The position numbers and the translations under genes were made by a program. The notes below the pieces were generated by a model. It was not told where the DNA came from. It searched no databases and saw nothing but the letters and a program-made list of their open reading frames with translations. This document shows, piece after piece, positions 55,516 through 63,686 of a stretch of DNA of 64,000 nt. The DNA lies in assembly GCA_964417895.1 (NCBI GenBank), contig CAYQJS010000017.1:21444-85443 (forward strand), read 5' to 3'. Position 1 is the stretch's first letter; the number at the start of each line of letters is the position of its first letter. The DNA is from CAYQJS01 sp964417895 (GTDB lineage: Bacteria; Chloroflexota; UBA6077; SHYK01).

Positions 55516-57051
55516 ATGCCCGGCGACGTCTTTCTGCGGACCCGGCGCGCCCGTCTCAGTCGGTTGCGGCGCGCCCTCACGGTCCCCGCTCTCTTCAGCA
55601 CGGGCTACGGAAACGTCGGCTCGTCCATCTACTATGCGCTGGGCATCACGGCGCTGTATGCGCTCGGCGCAGCGCCCCTTGCTCTGCTGATCGCGGGCAT
55701 TTTTTTTGTGCTCACCGTGCTCACCTACGCGGAGGCAACGGTCGCGGTTCCGGAGGCCGGCGGGTGCTCCAGCTTCGCGCGTCACGGGCTGGGGGAGCTG
55801 ATGAGCTTCGTTGCCGGCTGGGCCACCATGCTCTCCTACACGGTGACCATCTCGATCTCGGCGTTCGCAGTGTCGGGTTACCTATCGGCGTTCTTTGAGG
55901 AGATCGGCTTGTTTCCCGGCAACGTGATCTTCACCGTTGCGGTGATCGGGGCGCTCATGGGGCTCAATGTTGTCGGCGTCAGGGAGGCCACGACGGTGAG
56001 CGTGGTGTTCGCCGCGCTGGATCTGGTCACGCAGATCCTGCTGGTGATCGTTGGAGGTATCACCCTCCTCAACCTCCCGCTGCTGCTCTCCCAGGTGAGC
56101 TTCGGGACCGCTCCGACGTGGGGGAGTTTCCTCTATGGCATCTCCATCGGCATGGTGGCCTACACCGGTATCGAGACGATCTCGAATATGGTCGAGGAGG
56201 CGCGCCAACCCGAGCGCACCGTGCCACGCGCCTACGGCCTCCTCGTGGCCGCTGTGCTGGTGCTGTTCGCAGGCATCTCCGTCGTTGCGCTTTCAGCCAT
56301 GCCCGTTCGCTGCGAGGATGCGGGGGCGGTCATTTCGATGGAACCAATCCGCTGTGCGGACGGGCGCTACACGACCGACCTGGCGACGGCCTACGTGGCT
56401 GATCCCGTAGCGGGGATCGCGGCCAATTTGCCGGCCCCGCTGAACCACGTCTTCGAACCGCTCGTGGCGGGGCTCGCCTCGACCATTCTGCTCATCGCCG
56501 CCAATGCAGGGATCATGGGTGTCTCCCGTCTGTCGTTCTCCATGGGCGGCTATCAGCAGTTGCCGGCGCTGTTCGGCCGGATCCACCGCGTGTTTCGAAC
56601 ACCGTACGTCTCGGTGATCTTCTTCTGCGTCGTTGCGGCGGCCATTGTGTTGCCCGGCAATCTGGGGGACATCTCGGACGTGTACGTGTTCGGAGCGATG
56701 CTGACCTTTACGCTGGCCCATCTGTCGCTGGTCGCCATGCACATCCGAGAGCCCGGTAGGCCCAGTCCGATTCGCCGCCTCTCGTTGCGACTGCGCGGCG
56801 CGGATATCCCCCTCACCGCCATCGTCGGCGGCTCCGGCACCCTGGCGGTGTGGCTGATCGTGATCTTCAGCCGCCCGTTCGGCCGTTGGGTGGGCCTCGC
56901 GTGGATGGTGGCTGGGCTCGCACTGTACGTGCTATATCGTCGTCACCGAGGCCTGCCCCTGAACGCGACGGTTCGTGCGGCGAGCTACGCTGCAACCCAT
57001 TCACAAACGGCGATCGACTCGGCCGCGGGCCGCGATGTGAGGGTGCGATAG
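55516..57051 (+). CDS. APC superfamily amino acid permease
   Basis: The transporter has about 12 helices. It opens FSTGYGNVGSSIYYALGITALYALGAAPLALLIAGIFFVLTVLTYAEATVAVPEAGGCSSFARHGLGEL, the APC pattern with the unwound helix-1 segment (GNVGSSIYYALG). Helix 6 reads YGISIGMVAYTGIETISNMVEEARQPERTVPRA. From ATG 55516 it is 511 residues; earlier in-frame starts at 55315 and others lie in repeat sequence. A loop with two cysteines (PVRCEDAGAVISMEPIRCADGRY) faces outward and may be disulphide-linked. These permeases import amino acids or polyamines with a proton or sodium. The next two genes follow closely on the same strand. Confidence 0.86.
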   Translation: MPGDVFLRTRRARLSRLRRALTVPALFSTGYGNVGSSIYYALGITALYALGAAPLALLIAGIFFVLTVLTYAEATVAVPEAGGCSSFARHGLGELMSFVAGWATMLSYTVTISISAFAVSGYLSAFFEEIGLFPGNVIFTVAVIGALMGLNVVGVREATTVSVVFAALDLVTQILLVIVGGITLLNLPLLLSQVSFGTAPTWGSFLYGISIGMVAYTGIETISNMVEEARQPERTVPRAYGLLVAAVLVLFAGISVVALSAMPVRCEDAGAVISMEPIRCADGRYTTDLATAYVADPVAGIAANLPAPLNHVFEPLVAGLASTILLIAANAGIMGVSRLSFSMGGYQQLPALFGRIHRVFRTPYVSVIFFCVVAAAIVLPGNLGDISDVYVFGAMLTFTLAHLSLVAMHIREPGRPSPIRRLSLRLRGADIPLTAIVGGSGTLAVWLIVIFSRPFGRWVGLAWMVAGLALYVLYRRHRGLPLNATVRAASYAATHSQTAIDSAAGRDVRVR

Positions 57052-57477
57052 ATGGTGGGGGACATCCCGCTCGCACGCATCGCAGTGGCTGGGCTTGTGG
57101 GCGCGCTGTCGATGGCGCTGGCGACCTACTTCTTCAACCTGCTCGGCATCCCCATGGCGGACCTTGGTCGGCTGATCGCTACCAAGATCCTTCGCTACCA
57201 CTCGCACCGGACAAGGCTCGGGTTCGTGTTGCATCTCGTGAACGGCGTGCTTCTGGCCCTGGTCTACGCTGTGGCGCTCGTGCCCCTGCTTCCGGGCCCG
57301 TACTGGATGCGAGGGTTGCTCTACGGCGCGGGCCTATGGCTCGTCATGATGGTGGTCCTCCTTCCCCTCCTGGGGGATGGGCTGTTCGGATCGCGAGCGT
57401 CGCGGGGGATGGCCCCTTCGGCCCTGGCCGTCCACTTGCTCTACGGCCTCGTCCTCGGCTTTTTCGTGCGGGGGTAG
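57052..57477 (+). CDS. small four-helix membrane protein (DUF6789-like)
   Basis: The 141-residue protein starts at the base right after the permease stop. Four hydrophobic helices are visible: IAVAGLVGALSMALATYFFNLLG; LGFVLHLVNGVLLALVYAVALVPLL; GLLYGAGLWLVMMVVLLPLLG; and ALAVHLLYGLVLGFFV. Small polytopic proteins with a GxVATxxMT-like first helix and HLxYGxVLG end are common in Actinobacteria and Chloroflexota (DUF6789/DUF1440-like). Function unknown. It links the permease with the ferritin-like gene six bases downstream, so the three are coexpressed. Confidence 0.7.
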   Translation: MVGDIPLARIAVAGLVGALSMALATYFFNLLGIPMADLGRLIATKILRYHSHRTRLGFVLHLVNGVLLALVYAVALVPLLPGPYWMRGLLYGAGLWLVMMVVLLPLLGDGLFGSRASRGMAPSALAVHLLYGLVLGFFVRG

Positions 57478-57483
57478 GGGTAG

Positions 57484-58155
57484 ATGCTCCCTCGTTCCGA
57501 CGCCCCGGTTGAATCTGCGGCCTTCTTGGCCGATCAAATCGAGATTATCCGCGCATTCTGCGCGGAACTGGACAGGCGACTGCCGAGCTACAGCTACGTC
57601 CCGCTCACCAGCGATGCGGAGCGGGCCCTGGTGATGCAGAGCCGCCTCTACAACGAGATTCGGGCAGGGGAAGTCTTCGGGGCCTGGCTGGTGTCGACGC
57701 CGGAGCTGGAGGTCAAGCAGATGCTGGCAGAGGCGTGCCACGAGGAGTTCCAGCACGCTGCTCTCTTGGCGGAGCGCCTCCAGGATATTGACGTCGACCC
57801 GTTCGCCTACGGGCCGCCGCCCGAGCAGGTTGCTCTCTTTCACACGATGCAGAACCTGCAGACCACGGTCGAGCGCCTGGCGGCCTTTCAGCTAGCCGGC
57901 GAGGCCGTCGCGGCGCACCTCATCAAGCGCGCCCTTCAGAGCGACGCGGTGCCTGAGTGGATCAAGGAACCGTATCGCCACATCCTCGCCGATGAAGTCG
58001 AGCACGGCTCACAACCGGTGGAACTGCTGAAGAAGTACGCTACGATGGCCGAAGCCCAGCGGCTCATTCGGCGGGGGGTGAGCCTCGGGATCTCGCTGCG
58101 CCGGCGCTACTTCGACGCCCTCGACGCTATGGTCTTCGACGCAGTCCGCTGGTAG
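57484..58155 (+). CDS. ferritin-like diiron protein
   Basis: The 223-residue all-helical protein has the four-helix diiron pattern: helix 1 RLYNEIRAGEVFGAWL (Glu), helix 2 ACHEEFQHAALLAERL (E-E-x-x-H), helix 3 FQLAGEAVAAHLIKRAL (Glu) and helix 4 ILADEVEHGSQPVELLKKY (D-E-x-x-H). This is the ferritin/rubrerythrin-like arrangement used for oxygenase, oxidase or iron-storage chemistry; no rubredoxin domain is present. It may belong with tRNA-hydroxylase-type or unassigned diiron oxidases. It follows the membrane protein gene by six bases. Confidence 0.82.
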   Translation: MLPRSDAPVESAAFLADQIEIIRAFCAELDRRLPSYSYVPLTSDAERALVMQSRLYNEIRAGEVFGAWLVSTPELEVKQMLAEACHEEFQHAALLAERLQDIDVDPFAYGPPPEQVALFHTMQNLQTTVERLAAFQLAGEAVAAHLIKRALQSDAVPEWIKEPYRHILADEVEHGSQPVELLKKYATMAEAQRLIRRGVSLGISLRRRYFDALDAMVFDAVRW

Positions 58156-58224
58156 GCGGGTGCCTGGGGCAGCGGCGAACAGACTCGCATTGGAACCAAC
58201 CAGTGGGTCCTATGAAGGTCGGGA

Positions 58225-58350
58225 TCACGGTCACCCCCACCCCAACCCTCCCCCGTCGAGGGGGAGGTTGGGTCCGCTCGTGGTGAGCCTGTCGAACCAC
58301 CTGGGGCCCTTCGACAAGCTCAGGGCGAGCGGGTTTTCAGCAGCCTGCTA
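58225..58350. repeat. GC hairpin plus TCGAAGG repeats
   Basis: CCCTCCCCCGTCGAGGGGGAGG is a hairpin at about 58247-58268. CGCTCGTGGTGAGCCTGTCGAACC, CTTCGACAAGCTCAGGGCGAG and the inverted copy of the AGCAGGCTGCTGAAAA piece seen at 34000 follow. The block separates convergent genes. Confidence 0.8.
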
Positions 58351-59124
58351 TGGGAGACTCAGCCGTTCGCCGTCTGTGGGCACGTCGACAGGCCCCGCAT
58401 ACACAGCGGTCGCCGCGGCAGCGAGCCTTGCCAGGTCGTCGGCATCGGTCGGCGTGAAGTGGATCAGAACCAGCCGCCCCACGCCCGCGGCTCGCGCGAC
58501 CTCGGCCGCCTGCCGGGCGGTTGAATGGCCCAGCCGGTTGGCGGTGGCCTCGCCGCCCGCCAGGAAGGTCGCCTCGTGGATCAGCACGTCGGACCCCTGC
58601 GCCAGGTCGATGATGCCCGCGCACGGCGCCGTGTCGCTGGAATACGTCAAACTCGCGCGCTCCGTCTCGACGCGGAGCCCGACGGTAGGCACGGAATGCC
58701 GGCCGCGAGCGGCACGGATCGCCAGCGTGGAGGTTTCCACAATTGGCCGCTCCCCCGCCTCAATGGTGTGGCGTTCGATGGGAAAACCGTCCGTCCAGCT
58801 GCCCGGCCGATACGCATCCACCAGACGCTCCAGAAGGCGCCAGGTTTGCGGAAGGGCGTATACAGCCAGTGGCGTTCGCCGGCCGGTGAGCCAGAGGCTC
58901 TGGAGCAGCGATGGGAAACCGAATGTGTGGTCCAGGTGCTCGTGGGTGATAATCACCCGAGTGAGACGGTCAGCGGCGATCCCCACTTCGGCGAGCCGTT
59001 TGAGTGGCGAACCCGACGTGTCGACGAGGGTCACCGTTTCGCCGTCGTCGAGGACCAGGGACGTATTGTCGCGGCTCGGGCCCGGCGCCGCGGCCCCCGT
59101 CCCGAGGTAGATCACTTCGAGCAT
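58348..59124 (-). CDS. RNase Z-like MBL-fold hydrolase
   Basis: The 258-residue protein begins MLEVIYLGTGAAAPGPSRDNTSLVLDDG, the opening of the RNase Z/ElaC-like branch of the MBL fold. Metal motifs are ITHEHLDHTFGFPSLLQSLWL, SDTAPCAGIIDLAQGSDVLIHEATF (with the Asp) and the terminal histidine LVLIHFTPTD. HSTARQAAEVARAAGV is the typical RNase Z 'H-T' segment. It could process tRNA 3' ends or hydrolyse phosphodiesters. The exosite is not obvious, so substrate specificity is open. Its start codon overlaps the start codon of the divergent HAD gene. Confidence 0.88.
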   Translation of the reverse strand: MLEVIYLGTGAAAPGPSRDNTSLVLDDGETVTLVDTSGSPLKRLAEVGIAADRLTRVIITHEHLDHTFGFPSLLQSLWLTGRRTPLAVYALPQTWRLLERLVDAYRPGSWTDGFPIERHTIEAGERPIVETSTLAIRAARGRHSVPTVGLRVETERASLTYSSDTAPCAGIIDLAQGSDVLIHEATFLAGGEATANRLGHSTARQAAEVARAAGVGRLVLIHFTPTDADDLARLAAAATAVYAGPVDVPTDGERLSLP

Positions 59125-59854
59125 GAGTCAAACCACGATCCGCACCATCTTTTTCGACGTCGGCGGCACGCTGGCGCACCCGCACCCGTCGTTCCATGCC
59201 CTCATCGCGCAAGTCTGCCAGCGCCACGGCCTCGCGGTGACGGCCCAAGATGCCGAGCGGGCGGAGCCTGCCGTGTGGGAGCGCATCGCCCAACGTGAAG
59301 ACGCCGGCCGCGGTTTCAGTGTATCAGTGGACCGCTCGCGGGCCTTCTGGCTGTGGGTATATCAGACGTTCCTCGCCGAATTGGGCTATGCGAGCGCGGC
59401 GAAGACAGAGCTACCCCAGCGGCTCCTGGAGACCTTCGTCCGCCTCGAGAGCTACCGCCTCTACGGGGATGCGCTCCCGGCGCTTCGTCTCCTGCGCCGA
59501 GCGGGGCTGACCCTCGGAGTCATCTCCAACTGGGAGGAATGGCTGGAGCGGCTGATGGTGCGCCTGGGCATCCGGGACTTTTTCGACGTGGCAGTGATCT
59601 CAGGACGAGAGGGGCTCGAGAAACCCGACCCCGCGATCTTCCTGCGTGCCCTCGAAAGCGCCGGCGCACGCCCGGAAGAAGCTCTCCACGTCGGCGATAG
59701 CGTCCGCGATGACGTCGAGGGTGCGCGCGCCGTCGGAATCAGGGGGATCCTCCTCGACCGGACCGGGAAGTACTCCTCTGAGCCGGGCTCTTTCCCCTCG
59801 ATCCGACGCCTCGACGAGCTCCCGGCGCTCGTCGGGCTCGGGCCCGAGGTGTGA
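59123..59854 (+). CDS. HAD-superfamily hydrolase
   Basis: The 243-residue protein shows HAD motif I (IRTIFFDVGGTLAHP, first Asp near residue 12), motif II (LGVISNWEEW) and motif III Lys (EGLEKPDPAIFLRALESAG). Motif IV is LHVGDSVRDDVEGARAVGIRGILLDR. In motif I the Asp-x-Asp/Thr arrangement is DVGGT: the second acid is replaced by Gly, as in HDHD3-like and some haloacid dehalogenase-type members. It likely dephosphorylates a small phosphate ester or is a haloacid-dehalogenase-like enzyme. The stop overlaps the murJ start by four bases. Confidence 0.9.
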   Translation: MSQTTIRTIFFDVGGTLAHPHPSFHALIAQVCQRHGLAVTAQDAERAEPAVWERIAQREDAGRGFSVSVDRSRAFWLWVYQTFLAELGYASAAKTELPQRLLETFVRLESYRLYGDALPALRLLRRAGLTLGVISNWEEWLERLMVRLGIRDFFDVAVISGREGLEKPDPAIFLRALESAGARPEEALHVGDSVRDDVEGARAVGIRGILLDRTGKYSSEPGSFPSIRRLDELPALVGLGPEV

Positions 59855-61437
59855 GCGAGGCCGGGGCACCCCAGCCGCTCGGGCGCAACATCGCATCGGC
59901 CGCCATCCTGATCGGATGCGGCATCATCACCAGCCGGATCCTGGGCCTGGTTCGCGAGCAAGTCGTCGCGGCCCTGTTCGGCTCGACTGGCGCCACCAGC
60001 GCCTTTCGGACCGCGACGCGCGTCACAACGGGCTTCTACGACCTGCTCCTCTCGGGGGCCACGACGTCGGCGCTCGTGCCGGTGTTCAGCGACTATGCCT
60101 CGGCGGGGAAAGCCGCGGACCTCGGCAGGATGGCTAGCACCCTCATCAATCTGACCCTCGTCGGACTGGGCGTGACTATCGCGTGCCTCGTGATCGGGGC
60201 GCCCGCCCTCGTGGCGGCCCTGGGAACGGATCCTCGGCAACTGCAGCTCGCGGTCGACCTGACGAGGATCGCGCTCCCCTCGGTCTTGCTGTTGGGCGTG
60301 TCGGGCATTCTCACTGCCTTGCTCTACGCCCGCCAGGCGTTCGGGCTGCCGGCGTTCGCAGCCGCCGTCTACAACACCGGCATCATCGTCGCGGCCCTGG
60401 CGCTGGCTCAGCCACTGGGGATCTATGGCCTCGCCATCGGGCTGCTGACGGGGGCAGGCCTCCAGCTACTGTTCCAGCTTCCGGCCTCCCGAGCTCTGCG
60501 CTACGCCGCCGTACTGGACTTCCACCACCCCGGCGTCAAACTCGTGCTGCGGCTCTACGCGCCGGTTTTTCTGGGGATGGCCGTCAGCTATCTGGTAGTC
60601 GCCGTGGATACACACCTGGCGTGGCGGACGGCGCCGGAGAGCGTGGCCGACATGGCCTTCGCCACCACGCTCATCCAGTTCCCCATCGGGCTGGTGGGCG
60701 CCGCAGCCAGCCTGGCCATCCTCCCCTCCCTCAGCCGCCTGGCGTCGAGTGAGCGGCCGGACGAGCAGGAAGCGTTCGCACCGACGCTGGAGCGTGGGAT
60801 CAAGACCGTGCTCCTTCTCATTGCCCCCCTCACCGCCGCCCTGGTTGTCCTCCGAGAGCCCATCGTGTCGGTGCTGTTCGAGCGGCTCGCGTTCGACGCG
60901 GCGGCGACGCAGCGGACGGCCGGGGCGCTGCTCGCCTACGCGCCCCAGCTCCCCTTCGTGGTCGTGGACCAGCTCTTGATCGTGGCGTTCTACGCGCGGA
61001 AAGAGACCCGTGTTCCGGTTCTGGTGGGCGTGGCTGGCGCGGCGGTCTATCTGGTCACGGCCCTGGCGCTGGTCGCGCCCGTCGGCATGCCGGGGCTTGC
61101 GCTCGCCAACGCGGCCCAGAATAGCGCGCATGCCGTCATCCTCTACTGGCTTCTGGCGAGGCGCTTCGCCGCCCTGCGCACGCGCGAGCTGGGCGCGTTC
61201 CTTGCCCGCGTCGCGGCCGGAGGCGCTGCCGCGGCCGGCGCCGCGGCAGCCGTCGGCGTTGCCGTGGAGCCGATCATGGCGGATGGGCTGCTGCTGGCGC
61301 GGCTCGGCGGCGTGATCGCCGCGGGAGGGGCCGGTCTCATCGCGTACGGGGCTGTGCTGGCAGTGCTGCGCGTTCGGGAAGCGACCGCCGTCCTCACTCT
61401 GCTTCGCCGCCCGAGACCGGGCCTGGAAGCGGGATGA
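59851..61437 (+). CDS. murJ: lipid II flippase MurJ
   Basis: The 528-residue protein has about 14 hydrophobic helices. It shows ASAAILIGCGIITSRILGLVREQVVAALFGSTGATSAFRTA, LSGATTSALVPVFSDYASAGKAAD and LLYARQAFGLPAFAAAVYNTGIIVAALAL. LVVAVDTHLAWRTAPESVADMAFATTLIQFPIGLVGAAASLAILPSLSRLAS follows. These are the conserved segments of MurJ/MviN in the MOP superfamily, including the R-x-x-G-x-x-R-E of helix 1. It moves peptidoglycan precursor lipid II across the membrane. It starts with GTG 59851 in the HAD gene end and overlaps the following DUF429 gene by four bases. Confidence 0.93.
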   Translation: MSEAGAPQPLGRNIASAAILIGCGIITSRILGLVREQVVAALFGSTGATSAFRTATRVTTGFYDLLLSGATTSALVPVFSDYASAGKAADLGRMASTLINLTLVGLGVTIACLVIGAPALVAALGTDPRQLQLAVDLTRIALPSVLLLGVSGILTALLYARQAFGLPAFAAAVYNTGIIVAALALAQPLGIYGLAIGLLTGAGLQLLFQLPASRALRYAAVLDFHHPGVKLVLRLYAPVFLGMAVSYLVVAVDTHLAWRTAPESVADMAFATTLIQFPIGLVGAAASLAILPSLSRLASSERPDEQEAFAPTLERGIKTVLLLIAPLTAALVVLREPIVSVLFERLAFDAAATQRTAGALLAYAPQLPFVVVDQLLIVAFYARKETRVPVLVGVAGAAVYLVTALALVAPVGMPGLALANAAQNSAHAVILYWLLARRFAALRTRELGAFLARVAAGGAAAAGAAAAVGVAVEPIMADGLLLARLGGVIAAGGAGLIAYGAVLAVLRVREATAVLTLLRRPRPGLEAG

Positions 61438-62084
61438 GCAGGAAAGCCGGCTACCCTTTCGTAGGAGTCGATCTGACGGCAGGCCGACGCCCCTCGGACC
61501 TGGCCGCGCTCGACGCCGACGGGGCGGCCGTCGTGTTCTCTCGCGCGCTGAGCGATGATGATCTACTGAGGGCTGTGCATGAGCTGGGGGGCCAAATCGT
61601 GGCTATCGACTCGCCGATGGGCCTTCCTGCCGGGCTGTGCTGCCTCGAGGAGTCGTGTCATTGCGCGCCGACGCGCCCCGTCACGGGTCGCAGCGCCGAG
61701 CGCGCGCTGGCGGAGCGCGGCATCTCCTGCTTCTGGACCACGAAGCGCACAATCATCAAACCGATGATCTATCGCGCCATCGTCCTCAAAGCCCGGCTCG
61801 AGTCCGACGGGTACACGGTCCTGGAGGTGTTTCCATACGCGGTGAAGCGGGTCTTGCTGGGGCGCCACCTCCCGCGCAAGAGCCGCCCGGAGGGGCTGGC
61901 GCGCCTGATTGAAGGGGCGCACCGCCTGATGCCAGCTTGCGGGTGGCCCGAACGCTGGAACCCCACCCATGATGCGCTGGACGCGCTCTACTGCGCGATC
62001 ACGGCGCGCTTGTTCGCTCTCGGTGAGGCCGAGTCGCTCGGCGATGAGGAAGAGGTTCCGATTATCCTGCCACGGTCATCGTGA
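61434..62084 (+). CDS. DUF429 family protein (predicted RNase H-like fold)
   Basis: The 216-residue protein begins FVGVDLTAGRRPSDLAALD, the acidic strand of DUF429. QIVAIDSPMGLPAGL follows, with a second acid, then RSAERALAERGISCFWTT and VLEVFPYAVKRVLLG. The closing THDALDALYCAITARLFALGEAESLGD has the third acid. Three acidic positions fit an RNase H-like nuclease arrangement predicted for this family. A Cys-rich loop (CCLEESCHC) may bind metal. It overlaps murJ by four bases at its start and the convergent CehA/McbA-like gene by nine bases at its end. Confidence 0.86.
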   Translation: MSRKAGYPFVGVDLTAGRRPSDLAALDADGAAVVFSRALSDDDLLRAVHELGGQIVAIDSPMGLPAGLCCLEESCHCAPTRPVTGRSAERALAERGISCFWTTKRTIIKPMIYRAIVLKARLESDGYTVLEVFPYAVKRVLLGRHLPRKSRPEGLARLIEGAHRLMPACGWPERWNPTHDALDALYCAITARLFALGEAESLGDEEEVPIILPRSS

Positions 62085-63686
62085 AGAGGGGCGTGATGAA
62101 GAATCCGGGCTCGCGGCCGCGGATTCTTCGCCGGCGGCTCGGCCCGCGGCTGGGAATGACATGAGCGTGGGAGGGCTGTTGATCAGGTCGGGCCAGGGGG
62201 CCGTGGCCATCATCCAGAGCTCGTGCGAACCCTGCTCGAAGCGTTCCAAGCGGAAGGCGAAGGCCCCGTCATCCCGGGCGACGGCGCTTCCCAGGTACTG
62301 GCCGTGGTCCGAGACATGCACCCGTGCGCGCGGCAGGGTACTGCCGACGAGCGCCGCGCCCTCGCCGCTGCGCACGATCTCGGCTCGCGGTGCGTTGGGG
62401 ACGAGCCAGAAGGGCTGCGACCATGCGGTGCGCCCGTCCGCGGCCACGGCCTCAACCCGGATCCAGCGCTCCGCTCCCGAGGGGCGGTAGCCAGCCCACG
62501 CCGCTGGGCCCTCGGCGACCACGTTGAGGCCATGGTCGATGAAGCGGATAACCTCGGCATCGGGGCTCGCCGCGGTGATCGTCCCATTCAACACGCCCAG
62601 CACCCGAAAGCTCGGGCCGTTGCTGGCGTAGAACGCCCCGTTCGTCACGGCGGTCTGGATAGCCGCCTGTTCGAGCCGGGCAGCCTTCACCATGACCCAT
62701 CCTCGATCCATCTCGTCGGGCTCGTGCGCGTCGTCTACCGCCACGGCCCATACCCGATGGGGGTGCCCCTTGGCATTCAGCACCTGGTGCCAGAGTTGGA
62801 TGTTGCGCTGCGATCGCTCCTGAATGCCCGAGACCTTGCCGGTGAAGATCTCTATTCCGAGGTAGTTCTGGAGGCGGGTGAAGTCTGTCCCCGCCCAGCC
62901 AATTCTCCATCCGGGATGTGCTAAGAAAGCCAATCCCCCGCTCGCGTTGATGTGGTCGATTCGCTGCTGGGGAGGCAATGACGGGGACACGACCTTGTCC
63001 ACGAAAGCGGCGCCGATGTGGCCCGAGTCGGCCGTGCTTTCGTATCCGGGAATCGTGATGAACGTCTCGTCCTGAACGTCTTTCGGATGGCTGATCAGGT
63101 CGTGGTCCGTGATGACGAGGAATTCGTAACCGCGCCGCTTATAGCCGAGTGCGAGGTGTGCCGGTGGCATGGAGTCCTGGCCGTCGAATGAGCTCGTGGA
63201 ATGAGCGTGGAGCTGTCCCTTACGAAAGATGCCCGGCACCGCGTAGGGGTTATCGATGATGTACGTCGAAGTCCAGACATCCTGGACCTGGACGATGACG
63301 CTCTGCTCGGCGACCGCCTGGCCCTCCAGCCCGAAGGCGCGAGCCCGGACCCGGTGGAACCCGGGGGCTGGATCCTGCCAGAGGAAGCGCCAGCGGGTGG
63401 GATCATCAGCCGCGGGCTCCGCCGGCCGCCATTCCTGGCGCCCGTCGATCGCCACCTCCACGCGATCCATCCGACCGCCGGCCCGGTCCACGGCGGTGGC
63501 CTCGATGAGCACGAGGTTACCGTCCCCGAGCACCGATCCGTCGGTGGGGCTGGTGATCCGGAGTGGGGTGGTCTGGGCGCTCGGGGCCTGGCTGGCCAGG
63601 GCTCGGTCACCCAGAAAGCCTCCATCGGCGAAGAAGGGAAGGCCGATCAGCCCGATGAGGATGAGTCCGAGGGTGGGCCGGCCCAC
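62076..63686 (-). CDS. CehA/McbA-like PHP-domain metallohydrolase, exported
   Basis: GTG 63686 gives 536 residues; a longer frame to 63914 includes repeat and low-complexity sequence. An N-terminal signal (LGLILIGLIGLPFFADGG) is followed by an Ig-like domain (ITSPTDGSVLGDGNLVLIEATAVDRAGGRMDRVEVAID, about 40-145). The PHP metal site is built by FRKGQLHAHSTSSFDG (HAH), YEFLVITDHDLI (TDHD), TIPGYE and FLAHPGW. Further sites are EIFTG and AVAVDDAHEP. These are the motifs of CehA/McbA-type enzymes, one of which hydrolyses carbaryl. The C-terminal 25 residues (AAGRAAGEESAAASPDSSS) are translated from a GCGAAGAATC-type repeat, so the native end appears replaced. Confidence 0.84.
   Translation of the reverse strand: MGRPTLGLILIGLIGLPFFADGGFLGDRALASQAPSAQTTPLRITSPTDGSVLGDGNLVLIEATAVDRAGGRMDRVEVAIDGRQEWRPAEPAADDPTRWRFLWQDPAPGFHRVRARAFGLEGQAVAEQSVIVQVQDVWTSTYIIDNPYAVPGIFRKGQLHAHSTSSFDGQDSMPPAHLALGYKRRGYEFLVITDHDLISHPKDVQDETFITIPGYESTADSGHIGAAFVDKVVSPSLPPQQRIDHINASGGLAFLAHPGWRIGWAGTDFTRLQNYLGIEIFTGKVSGIQERSQRNIQLWHQVLNAKGHPHRVWAVAVDDAHEPDEMDRGWVMVKAARLEQAAIQTAVTNGAFYASNGPSFRVLGVLNGTITAASPDAEVIRFIDHGLNVVAEGPAAWAGYRPSGAERWIRVEAVAADGRTAWSQPFWLVPNAPRAEIVRSGEGAALVGSTLPRARVHVSDHGQYLGSAVARDDGAFAFRLERFEQGSHELWMMATAPWPDLINSPPTLMSFPAAGRAAGEESAAASPDSSSRPSSR
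62100..62165. repeat. GCGAAGAATC-type inverted repeat inside the 3' end of the PHP gene
   Basis: GAATCCGGGCTCGCGGCCGC pairs loosely with GCGGCTCGGCCCGCGG and GATTCTTCGCC. The sequence is a member of the family at 37984-38095 and 50805-50930. It lies within the last codons of the gene on the minus strand. Confidence 0.65.
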
